A program made the translations under genes and the position numbers. A DNA stretch of 64,000 nt, taken from Occallatibacter riparius (lineage in GTDB: Bacteria; Acidobacteriota; Terriglobia; Terriglobales; Acidobacteriaceae). A model generated the notes under the pieces. That model saw nothing but the letters and a program-made list of their open reading frames with translations, did not search any database and was not told the DNA's origin. Positions within the stretch are counted from its first letter, which is position 1; each line of letters opens with the position of its first letter. The DNA is taken from contig NZ_CP093313.1 in assembly GCF_025264625.1 (NCBI RefSeq), forward strand, positions 4,526,001 through 4,590,000, in the 5' to 3' direction. Positions 41,100-49,439 of this stretch are shown piece after piece.

Positions 41100-42182
41100 A
41101 TGGATACGAAAGCCCAGAACAGCGCTGTCGAAGAATCAATTCTGGACGGCAGCCGGTTTGTGCGCGCCTGCCTGCGCAAGCCCGTCGATCGCACCCCCGT
41201 ATGGTTCCTCCGCCAGGCCGGCCGCTACATGCAGGAGTACCGCGACGTCCGCAAGCACCACACGCTTGTCGAAATCTGCAAGCAGCCCGACCTGGCCGCC
41301 GAAGTGACCATTACCGCGGCCGAAAAGCTCGGCGTCGACGCGGCCATCATCTTTGCCGACCTGCTGCTGCCGCTCGAGCCCATGGGCCTCGACTTCGAAT
41401 TCCAGGCCGGCGAAGGCCCCGTGGTCCACCACCCGGTCCGCACCGCCGACGACGTGAAAGCTCTCCGCACCGACCGCGCCGCCGACCTCGACTACGTCGC
41501 CAAGGCCATCAGCAAAGTCGCCGCGCACTTCAAAGACCGCCTCGGCATCATCGGCTTTTGCGGCGCGCCCTACACCCTCGCCAGCTACATGATCGAGGGC
41601 GGCGGCTCGCGCAATTACATCGAGACCAAGAAGCTGATGTACGGCAACACCCTTGCCTGGAACAGCCTCCTCGACAAGATCGTCACCGTCCTCACGGAGT
41701 ACTGCCGCCAGCAGGTGCAGGCCGGAGCCGACGTCATCCAGATCTTCGATAGCTGGGTAGGTTCGCTCTCGCTCACCGACTACCGCGACTACGCCTTCGA
41801 AGCCTCGAAGCGCTTGGTGCGCGCTGTGCAGGGAATGGGCGTGCCCGTGATCTACTTCGGCGTCGAAACAGCAGGCCTGCTCACCGACATGGCCGCAACC
41901 GGCGCAGACGTGATCGGCCTCGATTGGCACCAGCCTCTCGACGTCGCCTGGCGCTCGGTCGGCTATAACCACGCCGTCCAGGGCAATCTCGATCCCATCA
42001 CCCTCTTCGCTCCGGTAGAAATCCTCGAGCAGCGCGTGAAGGAAGTTCTGCGCGCCGCCAACGGACGTCCCGGCCACATCTTCAACCTCGGCCACGGCAT
42101 CGTCCCAAACACCCCCGTAGAGAACGTGCAGGCCGTAGTGAAGATGGTCCGAGAATTCCGGCTACAAGAAACAAGCCTGTAG
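41100..42182 (+). CDS. hemE: Uroporphyrinogen decarboxylase
   Basis: This 360-residue cytoplasmic enzyme of haem synthesis decarboxylates the four acetate side chains of uroporphyrinogen III to coproporphyrinogen III. Signatures: PVWFLRQAGRYMQEYR (substrate-binding Arg), AAIIFADLLLPLEPMG (catalytic Asp), GFCGAPYTLASYMIEGGGS, and FNLGHGIVPNTPVENV (the C-terminal His). The ATG at 41100 is the family start; an earlier GTG at 41031 lies in leader sequence. hemH follows 94 bases later with a word-repeat tract between them. Confidence 0.96.
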   Translation: MDTKAQNSAVEESILDGSRFVRACLRKPVDRTPVWFLRQAGRYMQEYRDVRKHHTLVEICKQPDLAAEVTITAAEKLGVDAAIIFADLLLPLEPMGLDFEFQAGEGPVVHHPVRTADDVKALRTDRAADLDYVAKAISKVAAHFKDRLGIIGFCGAPYTLASYMIEGGGSRNYIETKKLMYGNTLAWNSLLDKIVTVLTEYCRQQVQAGADVIQIFDSWVGSLSLTDYRDYAFEASKRLVRAVQGMGVPVIYFGVETAGLLTDMAATGADVIGLDWHQPLDVAWRSVGYNHAVQGNLDPITLFAPVEILEQRVKEVLRAANGRPGHIFNLGHGIVPNTPVENVQAVVKMVREFRLQETSL

Positions 42183-42276
42183 CTCGTAGCCGGTAGCCTT
42201 GAGCTTCTGGCTACAAGCTGCGGGCTACTGGCCCTGAGCCCTAACCCCTAAGCCCTGTTCCCCAAGGATCCCCCGC
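42183..42276. repeat. Wordy tract between hemE and hemH
   Basis: The gap is composed of near-copies and inversions of TAGCC/GGCTA (about 42185-42232), then CCCTGAGCC, CCCTAACCCC, CCTAAGCCC. It resembles the rpmE-dus and proline-dehydrogenase gaps. It may fold as hairpins; no gene is present. Confidence 0.5.
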
Positions 42277-43245
42277 ATGCCCAAACAAGCCGTGCTCCTG
42301 CTAGCCCACGGAACTCCTGAAACCGTCGAGCAGATTCCCGAATACCTGCGCAACGTAGTCAGCGGCCGTCCGCTGCCGCAGCATGTCATCGAGGAGATCC
42401 AGCACCGCTACGGCCTTATCGGGCGCAGCCCCCTGACCGAGCTCACCATGGAGCAGGCGCGCCTCACTGCGGCGCACCTCGCAGCGGGCGGCGTCGACGT
42501 TCCCGTCTACGTGGGCATGCGCAATTGGCGTCCCTATATCCCCGACGTCGTAAAACAGATGCGCGCCGAGGGCATCGAAGAGGCTGCAGTCATCTGCGTC
42601 GCTCCGCAGAATTCCCGCACCAGCGTCGGCCTCTACCGCCGCGCCGTGCAGGCTGAGGCCGGCTCCCTTAGCATCGACTTCACCGAATCCTGGCCGCAGC
42701 ACCCTCTCCTCATCCAGGCTTTCGCAGAACGCCTTCGCACCGCGCTGGCCAAGCTCACCGCTGAAACCGGCCAGCCTGTCCCAGTCCTCTTCACCGCGCA
42801 CAGCGTTCCGTGCCGCACCGTCCAGACCCCCGCCGCCAGCGAAGGCGCACCGCGCCACTGGCCCGGCGAAGGCGCCGACCCCTACGCGCAGGAAGCCAAG
42901 CACACAGCCGAACTCGTCGCCCAGGCCGTTCCTGAAATCCCGCGCTGGTTCTTCGCCTTTCAAAGCCAGGGTGCCAGCGGCGGTCCCTGGATCGGCCCCA
43001 CAGTGGAACACACCCTCGACACCCTCGCGGAAGCCGGACAGAAAGCTCTCATCCTCCAGCCCATCGGCTTCCTCTGCGATCACGTCGAAATCCTCTACGA
43101 CGTCGACATCGCGTTCAAGCAGTATGCGCACGAGAAGGGAATCCGCCTCGAGCGCCCCGAGTCACTCAACGGCTCGTCCACCCTGGCAAGCGCCATCGCC
43201 GACCTCGCCCGCCAGGGACTTCAGCGGCTCCGCAGCGGGGCCTAG
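42277..43245 (+). CDS. hemH: Ferrochelatase
   Basis: This 322-residue enzyme inserts ferrous iron into a porphyrin in the last steps of haem synthesis. Typical blocks are VLLLAHGTPETVEQIPEYLR, HRYGLIGRSPLTELT, VGMRNWRPYIPDVVKQM, VLFTAHSVP (His of the active site), FFAFQSQGASGGPWIGPTVE and PIGFLCDHVEILYDVDI (Glu of the active site). Which of the protoporphyrin or coproporphyrin routes it serves cannot be told here; no hemG/hemY/hemQ is adjacent. It is probably co-transcribed with hemE. Confidence 0.94.
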   Translation: MPKQAVLLLAHGTPETVEQIPEYLRNVVSGRPLPQHVIEEIQHRYGLIGRSPLTELTMEQARLTAAHLAAGGVDVPVYVGMRNWRPYIPDVVKQMRAEGIEEAAVICVAPQNSRTSVGLYRRAVQAEAGSLSIDFTESWPQHPLLIQAFAERLRTALAKLTAETGQPVPVLFTAHSVPCRTVQTPAASEGAPRHWPGEGADPYAQEAKHTAELVAQAVPEIPRWFFAFQSQGASGGPWIGPTVEHTLDTLAEAGQKALILQPIGFLCDHVEILYDVDIAFKQYAHEKGIRLERPESLNGSSTLASAIADLARQGLQRLRSGA

Positions 43246-43377
43246 CCAGCCGTTCCAGCGCAAAACATAGACTTCCCAAAATGAAACGCACCCCCGGTAA
43301 TCACCTCAGGTGACAACCCTAAGTCCTTGTGCATGCTACAATTTTGATTCCTCACAGGAAACGTAAGCGATACTGTC

Positions 43378-43605
43378 TTGAGCGAGTTAAAGAGTAAAGA
43401 GCACACTTCCGAAAAAGACACCAGCAGCGCAATTGTTTGCCCGACCTGCGGCAGGCAGTCCCTTCGCCGCACCTCGCGCAAAGGATTCATGCAGCGCGTC
43501 ATCTATTCCCGCTTCGGCTATTACCCCTGGAAGTGCTCTGGCTGCCAGGTCATTCAGCTCCTCAAGAATCGTGGCGCGCGCCGTCGCCGCAAATCCAGCG
43601 AGTAG
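43378..43605 (+). CDS. Small zinc-ribbon protein
   Basis: The protein has 75 residues with two Cys pairs, CPTC (about 21-24) and CSGC (about 53-56), spaced as in a zinc ribbon, and a basic tail (NRGARRRRKSSE). Between them lies VIYSRFGYYPWKC. It is probably a nucleic-acid- or protein-binding element; function is unknown. The start is a TTG at 43378 with no good ribosome site; the second Met is inside the ribbon, so the TTG is kept. It is separated from hemH by 132 bases. Confidence 0.7.
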   Translation: MSELKSKEHTSEKDTSSAIVCPTCGRQSLRRTSRKGFMQRVIYSRFGYYPWKCSGCQVIQLLKNRGARRRRKSSE

Positions 43606-43646
43606 CCCGGCCGCACCGTTCTCTATAATGCGAGGGAACCCCTTTC

Positions 43647-45011
43647 ATGGAGCCCCTCTTGCCCCACTCCAGTTCTGTTTTCCTTCGCGCCGCCGCTGCC
43701 GTCTGCGCGCTCGCCGCTCTCCCGCTCACCACCCACTCGCAGGCGAAGACTCCCGCGCCCGTTCCCACGACGTACGTCAAAGCCGGCCACCTCTTCGACG
43801 CCACCAGCGACAAGCTTCGCGACAACGTCGTGCTCGTTATCGACGGTGAGCGCATCAGCAAGATCGCTCCGGCCGCTGAAGTCACGATCCCCGCCGACGC
43901 CAAAGTCCTCGATCTGTCCAGCGCCTGGGTCCTGCCCGGCCTCATCGACTGCCACACGCACCTTGAAGCGCGCTCCGACAAATACGACCCCATCAACGAG
44001 GTCAAGCAGACGCCCTTCACGAACGGCTTCAACGGCGTGGTCAATGCGGCCAAGACCCTCCAGGCCGGCTTCACCAGCGTGCGCGACGTGGGCTCAAGCC
44101 CCTTCTTCGCCGTCGATCTTCGCCGCTACATCGATGAAGGTTTTATCCCCGGCCCGCGCGTCGTTGCCAGCGGACCAGCGCTCTCCATCACCGGCGGCCA
44201 CGGCGACATGAACGGCTTCGCCCCGGCGGTCTCCAACATGTTGTACCCCGCCGAAAAGGACTTCGCCATCGTTGACAGTCCCGACGAGATCCGCCACGCC
44301 ATCCGCGCGCAGGTCAAGTACGGCGTCGACGTCATCAAGATTCTCGCCACCGGCGGCGTGCTCTCCCAGGGCGACAAGCCCGGCGCCGAGCAGTTCACTT
44401 ACGAAGAGATGAAGACCGCCGTCGAAACCGCGCATGCCACCGGCCGCAAAGTCGCCGCGCACGCCCACGGAACCCAAGGCATCAAGGACGCAGTCCGCGC
44501 CGGCGTCGACTCCATCGAGCACGGCAGCCTCATCGATGCCGAAGGCATCCAGCTCATGAAGCAGCACGGCACCTACCTCGTCGCCGACATCTACAACGAC
44601 GACTACATCCTCGGCAAAGCAGTCGAGTTCGGCCTGCCCCAGGAGAACGTCGACAAGGAGAAAATGGTCGGCCGCCTCCAGCGCGAAAACTTCCAGAAGG
44701 CCGTCGAGGCCGGCGTCAAGATCGCCTTCGGCACCGACGCCGGCGTCTATCCCCACGGCGACAACGCCAAGCAGTTCCACTACATGGTCAAGTTCGGCAT
44801 GACCCCCGCCGGCGCCATCCGCGCCGCCACGCAGTCCGCCGCGGACCTCATCGACCGGTCCAAAGACATAGGCACGCTCGAGTCCGGCAAGTATGCCGAC
44901 CTGATCGCCGTTACCGCGAATCCTCTCGACAAGGTCGAAGTGCTTGAGCACGTCGGGTTCGTGATGAAGGGCGGCAAGGTCTACAAAGACGAACTCAGCC
45001 CTGCGAAGTAA
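43647..45011 (+). CDS. Secreted amidohydrolase (imidazolonepropionase/prolidase-like)
   Basis: The protein has 454 residues with a signal peptide (VCALAALPLTTHSQA). The metal-dependent TIM barrel has VLPGLIDCHTHLE (first His pair), GFTSVRDVG, GVDVIKILATGGV (the carbamylated Lys), KVAAHAHGTQGI, DSIEHGSLI and AFGTDAGVYPHGDN (metal Asp), closing with GTLESGKYADLIAVTANPL. All metal ligands are present. Homologues cleave cyclic amides or Xaa-Pro dipeptides. The gene is 41 bases after the zinc-ribbon gene and 20 before the glycosyltransferase gene, so the run may be an operon. Confidence 0.91.
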   Translation: MEPLLPHSSSVFLRAAAAVCALAALPLTTHSQAKTPAPVPTTYVKAGHLFDATSDKLRDNVVLVIDGERISKIAPAAEVTIPADAKVLDLSSAWVLPGLIDCHTHLEARSDKYDPINEVKQTPFTNGFNGVVNAAKTLQAGFTSVRDVGSSPFFAVDLRRYIDEGFIPGPRVVASGPALSITGGHGDMNGFAPAVSNMLYPAEKDFAIVDSPDEIRHAIRAQVKYGVDVIKILATGGVLSQGDKPGAEQFTYEEMKTAVETAHATGRKVAAHAHGTQGIKDAVRAGVDSIEHGSLIDAEGIQLMKQHGTYLVADIYNDDYILGKAVEFGLPQENVDKEKMVGRLQRENFQKAVEAGVKIAFGTDAGVYPHGDNAKQFHYMVKFGMTPAGAIRAATQSAADLIDRSKDIGTLESGKYADLIAVTANPLDKVEVLEHVGFVMKGGKVYKDELSPAK

Positions 45012-45031
45012 CCTCATCGGAAAGGCCGGCC

Positions 45032-46327
45032 TTGTCGCGAGCCCGCATCGACTCTCTCGTCTACTTCCTGATCGGAGCGGCGGTGTTCCTCGCGCTGGGC
45101 TGGCTGACCCCGCCTTACCCTGACCTCAGCCAGTCCGACTTCAAGGCCGTCTACTACGCCTCCAAGGCGCTCGTTCATCACCGGGATCCCTACCTCCAGG
45201 CCAACCTGCTTGAGCTCTACAGGTCCGAGCCGGGAAACACGTCCGCCGCGCAGCTCGGCGCATCGCAGGTCGTCACCGTCTGCGTAAACCTCCCCACAGG
45301 CCTGCTCCTCATAGCGCCCTTTGCTCTCTTGCCGTGGACCGTTGCCCACATCCTCTGGTCCATACTCACCGCGGCCCTGTTCCTCTTCGCCGCATATCTC
45401 ATGTGGACCGCCGGCGTAGACCGCGCGCCCCGCGTCACTGGATTCCTGATGCTGGTGCTGCTCTCCGGCAGCCAGCTCCTGCTCCAGACCGGCAACGCCG
45501 CCGGCATTGTAGTCAGTCTCTGCGCCATTGCCGCCTGGTGTCTCCTGAGTCAGAGGCATGTTACCGCCGGCGTGATCTGTCTCGGCCTCGCTCTCGCCCT
45601 CAAGCCGCAGGACGCCGGATTCATCTGGCTCCTCTTCCTTCTCCTCCCCGCCTTCCGCCGCGCGGCATTGCAGGCTCTCGCTATCATCGCCGCGCTGGCC
45701 ATTCCCGCCATGTCGTGGGCCTGGCGCATAGCGCCAAACTGGATCGCCGAACTGCGCGCCAACCTGCTCTCGACATTCGCACCGGGCCAGCTCAATAGCC
45801 CTGACAATCCGCTCACCGACCCCGCCGTCCGCGGCCCCATGAACGTGAGCCTGCAGACCATCACGGCGATCTACTGGAGCCATCCCGCAATTTATAACGC
45901 TGTGGCGTACGTTGTTCTCGCGGTGCTTCTGCTTGTCTGGCTCACTGCGGCTGTACGATCCATGCAGAACCCATGGCTGCTCCTGGCAGCGATCGTCCCC
46001 ATCGCCGTCATCACCGGCTACCACCGCCAGTACGACACGCGCCTGCTCATCCTCGCTGTCCCTGCCTGCGCCCTGCTCAGCCGCGCAGGCTGCCGACTCG
46101 GACGCCTCGCCGTCGCCTTCACCTTCGCTGCTGCAATCCTCACCTCCGACATCGTCATCCCCGACATCGGCAACCTGACTCTGGCCATGCGCACCGACCA
46201 CACCGGCCATGGCCGAACCATCCTCTACTCCCTCATCGGCCGGCCCGTTCCCTGGGCCATGCTGGCCCTCGCTGCCTTCTATGCGTGGCTGCTGTGGAAC
46301 CCGCGAGGAACTAACGTAGTTCAGTGA
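45032..46327 (+). CDS. GT87-type membrane glycosyltransferase (DUF2029)
   Basis: This 431-residue integral membrane protein with about ten helices belongs to the polyprenyl-phosphate-dependent mannosyl-type transferases. The first loop has PYPDLSQSDFKAVYYASKAL and HRDPYLQANL, where SDF.. supplies the catalytic Asp; later come LPWTVAHILWSILTAALFLF and ALALKPQDAGFIWLLFLLLP. It would move a sugar from a polyprenyl-phosphate donor on the outer face of the inner membrane. A TTG start at 45032 is preceded by AAAGG at 6 bases. A very long frame on the opposite strand is a shadow. Confidence 0.86.
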   Translation: MSRARIDSLVYFLIGAAVFLALGWLTPPYPDLSQSDFKAVYYASKALVHHRDPYLQANLLELYRSEPGNTSAAQLGASQVVTVCVNLPTGLLLIAPFALLPWTVAHILWSILTAALFLFAAYLMWTAGVDRAPRVTGFLMLVLLSGSQLLLQTGNAAGIVVSLCAIAAWCLLSQRHVTAGVICLGLALALKPQDAGFIWLLFLLLPAFRRAALQALAIIAALAIPAMSWAWRIAPNWIAELRANLLSTFAPGQLNSPDNPLTDPAVRGPMNVSLQTITAIYWSHPAIYNAVAYVVLAVLLLVWLTAAVRSMQNPWLLLAAIVPIAVITGYHRQYDTRLLILAVPACALLSRAGCRLGRLAVAFTFAAAILTSDIVIPDIGNLTLAMRTDHTGHGRTILYSLIGRPVPWAMLALAAFYAWLLWNPRGTNVVQ

Positions 46328-46359
46328 CCAAGACGAAACACCATCGGCAAATGCTTGGC

Positions 46360-46536
46360 GCTGAAGGCGCGATTGGCCGCACCGCAGGTGCCGTGTGGTA
46401 TACGTTTTCCCATGTCCCGCGCACACATATTTCGCGCTCTCTATCTGCTCGCCATCATCACGTTCCTCTTCGGCCTTCTCGAGTCCGTCGATGCCCAGGC
46501 TGCGCCGAAGGCGCAATTGGCCGCACCGCAGGTGCC
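46360..46536. repeat. 33-bp direct repeat around the alpha-galactosidase start
   Basis: Bases 46360-46392 and 46504-46536 agree at 31 of 33 positions. The first copy lies in the leader; the second encodes PKAQLAAPQVP at the N-terminus of the mature protein. Each contains a small GC palindrome of the type GCGC..GAAG..GCGC. Confidence 0.7.
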
Positions 46537-47818
46537 ACCGATGGGCTGGAATAGCTGGGACGCCTACGGTCTCACCATCGACGAAGCCCAGTTCCGCGAT
46601 AACGTGAAGGTCCTCGCCGGCATGAAGCAGGCCGGCTGGCAGTACGCGGTCATCGACGAAGGCTGGTACATGCGCGATCCCTTCGCCGCCACCACTGAGA
46701 AGCAGCAGTACCTCTACGACCCCAACGGCCTCCTTCTGCCGGTTGAGGCTCGCTTTCCCTCGAGTGCCAACGACGCCGGATTCAAGCCGCTTTCCGACTG
46801 GGTCCACTCCCTCGGCCTCAAGTTCGGCATCCACGTCATGCGCGGCATCCCCAAGGAAGTCGTAGACCACAACCTGCCCATCGCCGGCTCCAGCTTCCAC
46901 GCCCCTGACGCCGCCGACCGCGACGCCACCTGTCCCTGGAACGACGCCAACTACGGCGTGGCCGACAACGCCGCCGGCCAGGCCTATTACGATTCCATGC
47001 TCAAGCGCTACGCCGACTGGGGCGTTGACTACATCAAGATCGACTGCATCAGCGACCACCCCTACCGCCCCACCGAGATCCGCCAGGTCGCCGAAGCCAT
47101 CCGCAAATCCGGCCGCCCCATGGTTCTCAGCCTCTCGCCCGGCCCCACCAATCTCTCCCACGCCGACGAAGTTGCGAAGTACGCCAACATGTGGCGCATC
47201 ACCGACGACCACTGGGACGTGTGGATGGCGAAGAACAAAGGGCAGGGAAGCGAGTTCCCCTTCGGCCTGAAAGAAGAATTCGACCGGATCGCCGCGTGGA
47301 ACAAGCACGTGAAGCCCGGAACCTGGCCTGACCCCGACATGCTTCCCGAGGGCAACCTCGGCCCCCACCCCGGCCTCGGTGAGGCGCGCCAATCGCACTA
47401 CACCCAGGACGAGCAGCGCACCGAGTTCACCCTCTGGGCCATCAGCCGCAGCCCCCTCATCTTCGGCGGCAACCTCACCAAACTCGACGACTTCACCCGC
47501 TCGCTCATGACCAACAAGGAAGTGATGGATATCAATCAGCACGCAACCGTCAGCGGGCCTGCTCTGATGCCCATGAACGAAGGCCGACCGGACTTGCAAT
47601 GGCGCGCCTGGTATGCAAAGAGCGGCGGCAAGACCTACGCCGCGGTCTTCAACCTGGCAGATGAGGCAAAGACTCTCGACGTCGCGTGGCTGAGTTTCCA
47701 CCTTGCCGACAAACCTCACACCGCGTTCGACGTCTGGAACGGCAAGCAAATCCCAACGGCCAAGACGCTCCACGTGGAGCTCCCCCCTCACGGCTGCGCT
47801 CTTTATCGCGTCGAATAG
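46412..47818 (+). CDS. Secreted GH27 alpha-galactosidase
   Basis: The enzyme (468 residues) hydrolyses terminal alpha-galactosyl groups. Signal peptide: LYLLAIITFLFGLLESVDAQA. The barrel begins PPMGWNSWDAYGLTIDEAQF, followed by YAVIDEGWYMRDPF, LGLKFGIHVMRGIPK, VDYIKIDCISDHPYRP (nucleophile Asp), MWRITDDHWDVWMAKNKGQG (acid/base Asp), PGTWPDPDMLPEGNLGPHPG and FTLWAISRSPLIFGGNL. A C-terminal beta domain ends in ELPPHGCALYRV. The ATG at 46412 begins the signal peptide; the longer frame to 46355 encodes part of the upstream direct repeat. Confidence 0.94.
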   Translation: MSRAHIFRALYLLAIITFLFGLLESVDAQAAPKAQLAAPQVPPMGWNSWDAYGLTIDEAQFRDNVKVLAGMKQAGWQYAVIDEGWYMRDPFAATTEKQQYLYDPNGLLLPVEARFPSSANDAGFKPLSDWVHSLGLKFGIHVMRGIPKEVVDHNLPIAGSSFHAPDAADRDATCPWNDANYGVADNAAGQAYYDSMLKRYADWGVDYIKIDCISDHPYRPTEIRQVAEAIRKSGRPMVLSLSPGPTNLSHADEVAKYANMWRITDDHWDVWMAKNKGQGSEFPFGLKEEFDRIAAWNKHVKPGTWPDPDMLPEGNLGPHPGLGEARQSHYTQDEQRTEFTLWAISRSPLIFGGNLTKLDDFTRSLMTNKEVMDINQHATVSGPALMPMNEGRPDLQWRAWYAKSGGKTYAAVFNLADEAKTLDVAWLSFHLADKPHTAFDVWNGKQIPTAKTLHVELPPHGCALYRVE

Positions 47819-47836
47819 AGGGTTCTGCAACAAGGG

Positions 47837-47950
47837 CACGGCTTTAGCCGGGCCGAAGCGCCGTCCTGCCTCTACAAGCTTCGTATCAGGGGCTGCCTTC
47901 AGGCAGCCCGAAACCTCAGATCAAAGATGATGAGGGCTTTAGCCCCCGCG
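47837..47950. repeat. Cluster of short palindromic repeats
   Basis: Three small palindromes follow each other: CGGCT-tt-AGCCG (about 47842), GGGCTGCC-ttca-GGCAGCCC (47890-47909, a perfect 8-bp tetraloop hairpin) and GGGCT-tt-AGCCC (47934-47945). They resemble dispersed REP-like elements. The first hairpins could end the alpha-galactosidase transcript. Confidence 0.55.
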
Positions 47951-48085
47951 TCCCGAAACCAACACACACGTGACCGCCATCACCGCCCCAACTCACCAAA
48001 CGCGCTAATCTCCATCTGTCGTGTGCCCTGTTCAGGATCGTCGCGTGAGTTCTGCGCCGTGGCTTCGGAGGTCGGGCAGAGGCCA

Positions 48086-48119
48086 AGTAAACATGCACCA
48101 GAATTGCAGCATGTTTACT
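48086..48119. promoter_or_regulatory. AGTAAACATGC inverted repeat in the AT-rich island
   Basis: AGTAAACATGC (48086-48096) and GCATGTTTACT (48109-48119) are a perfect 11-bp inverted repeat with a 12-base spacer. A third GTTTACT copy stands at 48194-48200 next to a TTACT-aatta-AGTAA dyad. It may be an operator for the proline dehydrogenase gene or a transcription end. Confidence 0.5.
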
Positions 48120-48418
48120 AGAAAATTAGCTACCCCTCCCCCTGTTTTTACTTCTCCGAATTTTCGCTTTTTCGGCCGATATTTTCCGATAAAGTTTACT
48201 AATTAAGTAAGTTAGATAGGCTCCATAAAATCATAGATTTTTTAGGCGATGAAACGGCGAAACTGTTAAAAGGTTACTCATCTGTTAATAGACGTTCTGT
48301 AGCTGGGGCACGGCCGCCGCCTCCAATCTCGCCAGCTCCTCGAACCCCGCGTCAATATGCGACAATCATCCTTCCGCCTTAAGAGCGCTCCCCGCGAATC
48401 TCAGGCGCTGAGTCGAAC

Positions 48419-49345
48419 ATGGCCCTTTTGCGTTCCGGTTTCATTGCTCTCTCCAAGAACAAAACCCTTCGCCATTTCATGGAGCGCTCCCGCATGGGAG
48501 TCAAGCTCAGCTCCCGCTTCATCGCCGGCATGACCATCGACGATGCCGTCCGCGTCTGCGACTCGGTCAACAAGCAGGGCATGGCCGTCACCCTCGACGC
48601 CCTCGGCGAAAGCGTCACCGACGCCGCTGCAGCCCACCGCGCCGCCGGCGTCTATCACAAGCTTCTCGACGCCATTGCCGCGCGCAAGCTCAATGCCAAC
48701 GTCAGCGTGAAGCTCACGCAGATGGGCCTCGAAGTCGACCGCGGCCTGGCCGAAGGCATCGCCCTCGACCTCGCCAAGCATGCGGCGTCCTTCAACAACT
48801 TCGTGCGCATCGACATGGAAGACTCGTCGCTCACGCAGGTCACCATCGACATCGTGCGCCGCATTCACGCCATGCCTGGCCTCGCCGGGGCCATCGGCAT
48901 CGTGATCCAGTCGTACCTCTACCGCTCTGAAGCCGACATCCAGCAACTTCTCGCCGACGGCATTCGCATTCGCTACTGCAAAGGCGCCTACAAAGAACCG
49001 CCCGAGGTCGCCTTCCCGAAGAAGGCCGACGTGGACGCCAACTACGTGAAGCTGAGCAAGGTCCTTCTCGACAGCCCGGTTTACCACGGCCTCGCCACGC
49101 ACGACGAGAAGATGATCGCCGCGGCTAAGGCATACGCCCGCGAGCGCGGCATCGCCAACGACCACTTCGAATTTCAGATGCTGTATGGAGTGCGCCGCGA
49201 CCTGCAGCGCGACCTGATCCGCGATGGCTACCGAGTGCGCGTCTACGTGCCCTTCGGCAGCGAGTGGTACCCGTACTTCATGCGCCGCCTCGCCGAGCGC
49301 CCCGCCAACGTCCTCTTCATCGCAAAGAACCTGATGAGAAGCTAG
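48419..49345 (+). CDS. Proline dehydrogenase
   Basis: This 308-residue flavoenzyme oxidises proline to pyrroline-5-carboxylate and passes electrons to the quinone pool. It is the single-function PRODH type, not the long PutA. Signatures: RSRMGVKLSSRFIAGMTIDD, VTLDALGESVTD, NVSVKLTQMGLEVD, FVRIDMEDSS, VIQSYLYRSEADIQQL, IRYCKGAYKEP, FEFQMLYGVRRDLQRDL, and VRVYVPFGSEWYPYFMRRLA followed by ERPAN, the substrate-binding Arg pair. No P5C dehydrogenase gene is adjacent. The start ATG at 48419 has a weak ribosome site. Confidence 0.94.
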   Translation: MALLRSGFIALSKNKTLRHFMERSRMGVKLSSRFIAGMTIDDAVRVCDSVNKQGMAVTLDALGESVTDAAAAHRAAGVYHKLLDAIAARKLNANVSVKLTQMGLEVDRGLAEGIALDLAKHAASFNNFVRIDMEDSSLTQVTIDIVRRIHAMPGLAGAIGIVIQSYLYRSEADIQQLLADGIRIRYCKGAYKEPPEVAFPKKADVDANYVKLSKVLLDSPVYHGLATHDEKMIAAAKAYARERGIANDHFEFQMLYGVRRDLQRDLIRDGYRVRVYVPFGSEWYPYFMRRLAERPANVLFIAKNLMRS

Positions 49346-49358
49346 AGAAGAGAAGGGC

Positions 49359-49413
49359 TCAGGTTTTAGGGATTAGAAAACAGCGCCAGCCGCAACTAAC
49401 CCCTAAAACCTGA
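49359..49413. terminator. 13-bp inverted repeat between convergent genes
   Basis: TCAGGTTTTAGGG (49359-49371) and CCCTAAAACCTGA (49401-49413) pair perfectly across 29 bases, between the proline dehydrogenase and BlaR1-like genes. The flanks repeat the words in near-copies (GGGATTAG; CTAACCCC; CCCTAACCCC). It is probably a bidirectional transcription end. Confidence 0.6.
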
Positions 49414-49439
49414 TCCCTAACCCCTGCGCGCGCAGCGCG

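Larger units (their letters stand above)
47819..48418. other. Long intergenic region: palindromic elements then AT-rich island
   Basis: This 600-base gap is the longest in the window. Its left part (47837-47950) holds palindromic words described separately; the middle is ordinary; the right part (48086-48300) is strongly AT-rich with inverted and repeated GTTTACT. No plausible gene was found: open frames are short and lack ribosome sites. Promoter elements of the proline dehydrogenase gene must lie here. Confidence 0.5.

Noticed and set aside
45014..47839. A 941-codon open frame on the minus strand across the glycosyltransferase and alpha-galactosidase genes
   Set aside because: It is antisense to two well-identified genes, is Gly/Val/Glu-biased as expected from codon-position effects in GC-rich DNA, and matches no family.
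47819..48418. Riboswitch or small RNA upstream of proline dehydrogenase
   Set aside because: No recognisable riboswitch core was found; dyads look like protein-binding sites or terminators.
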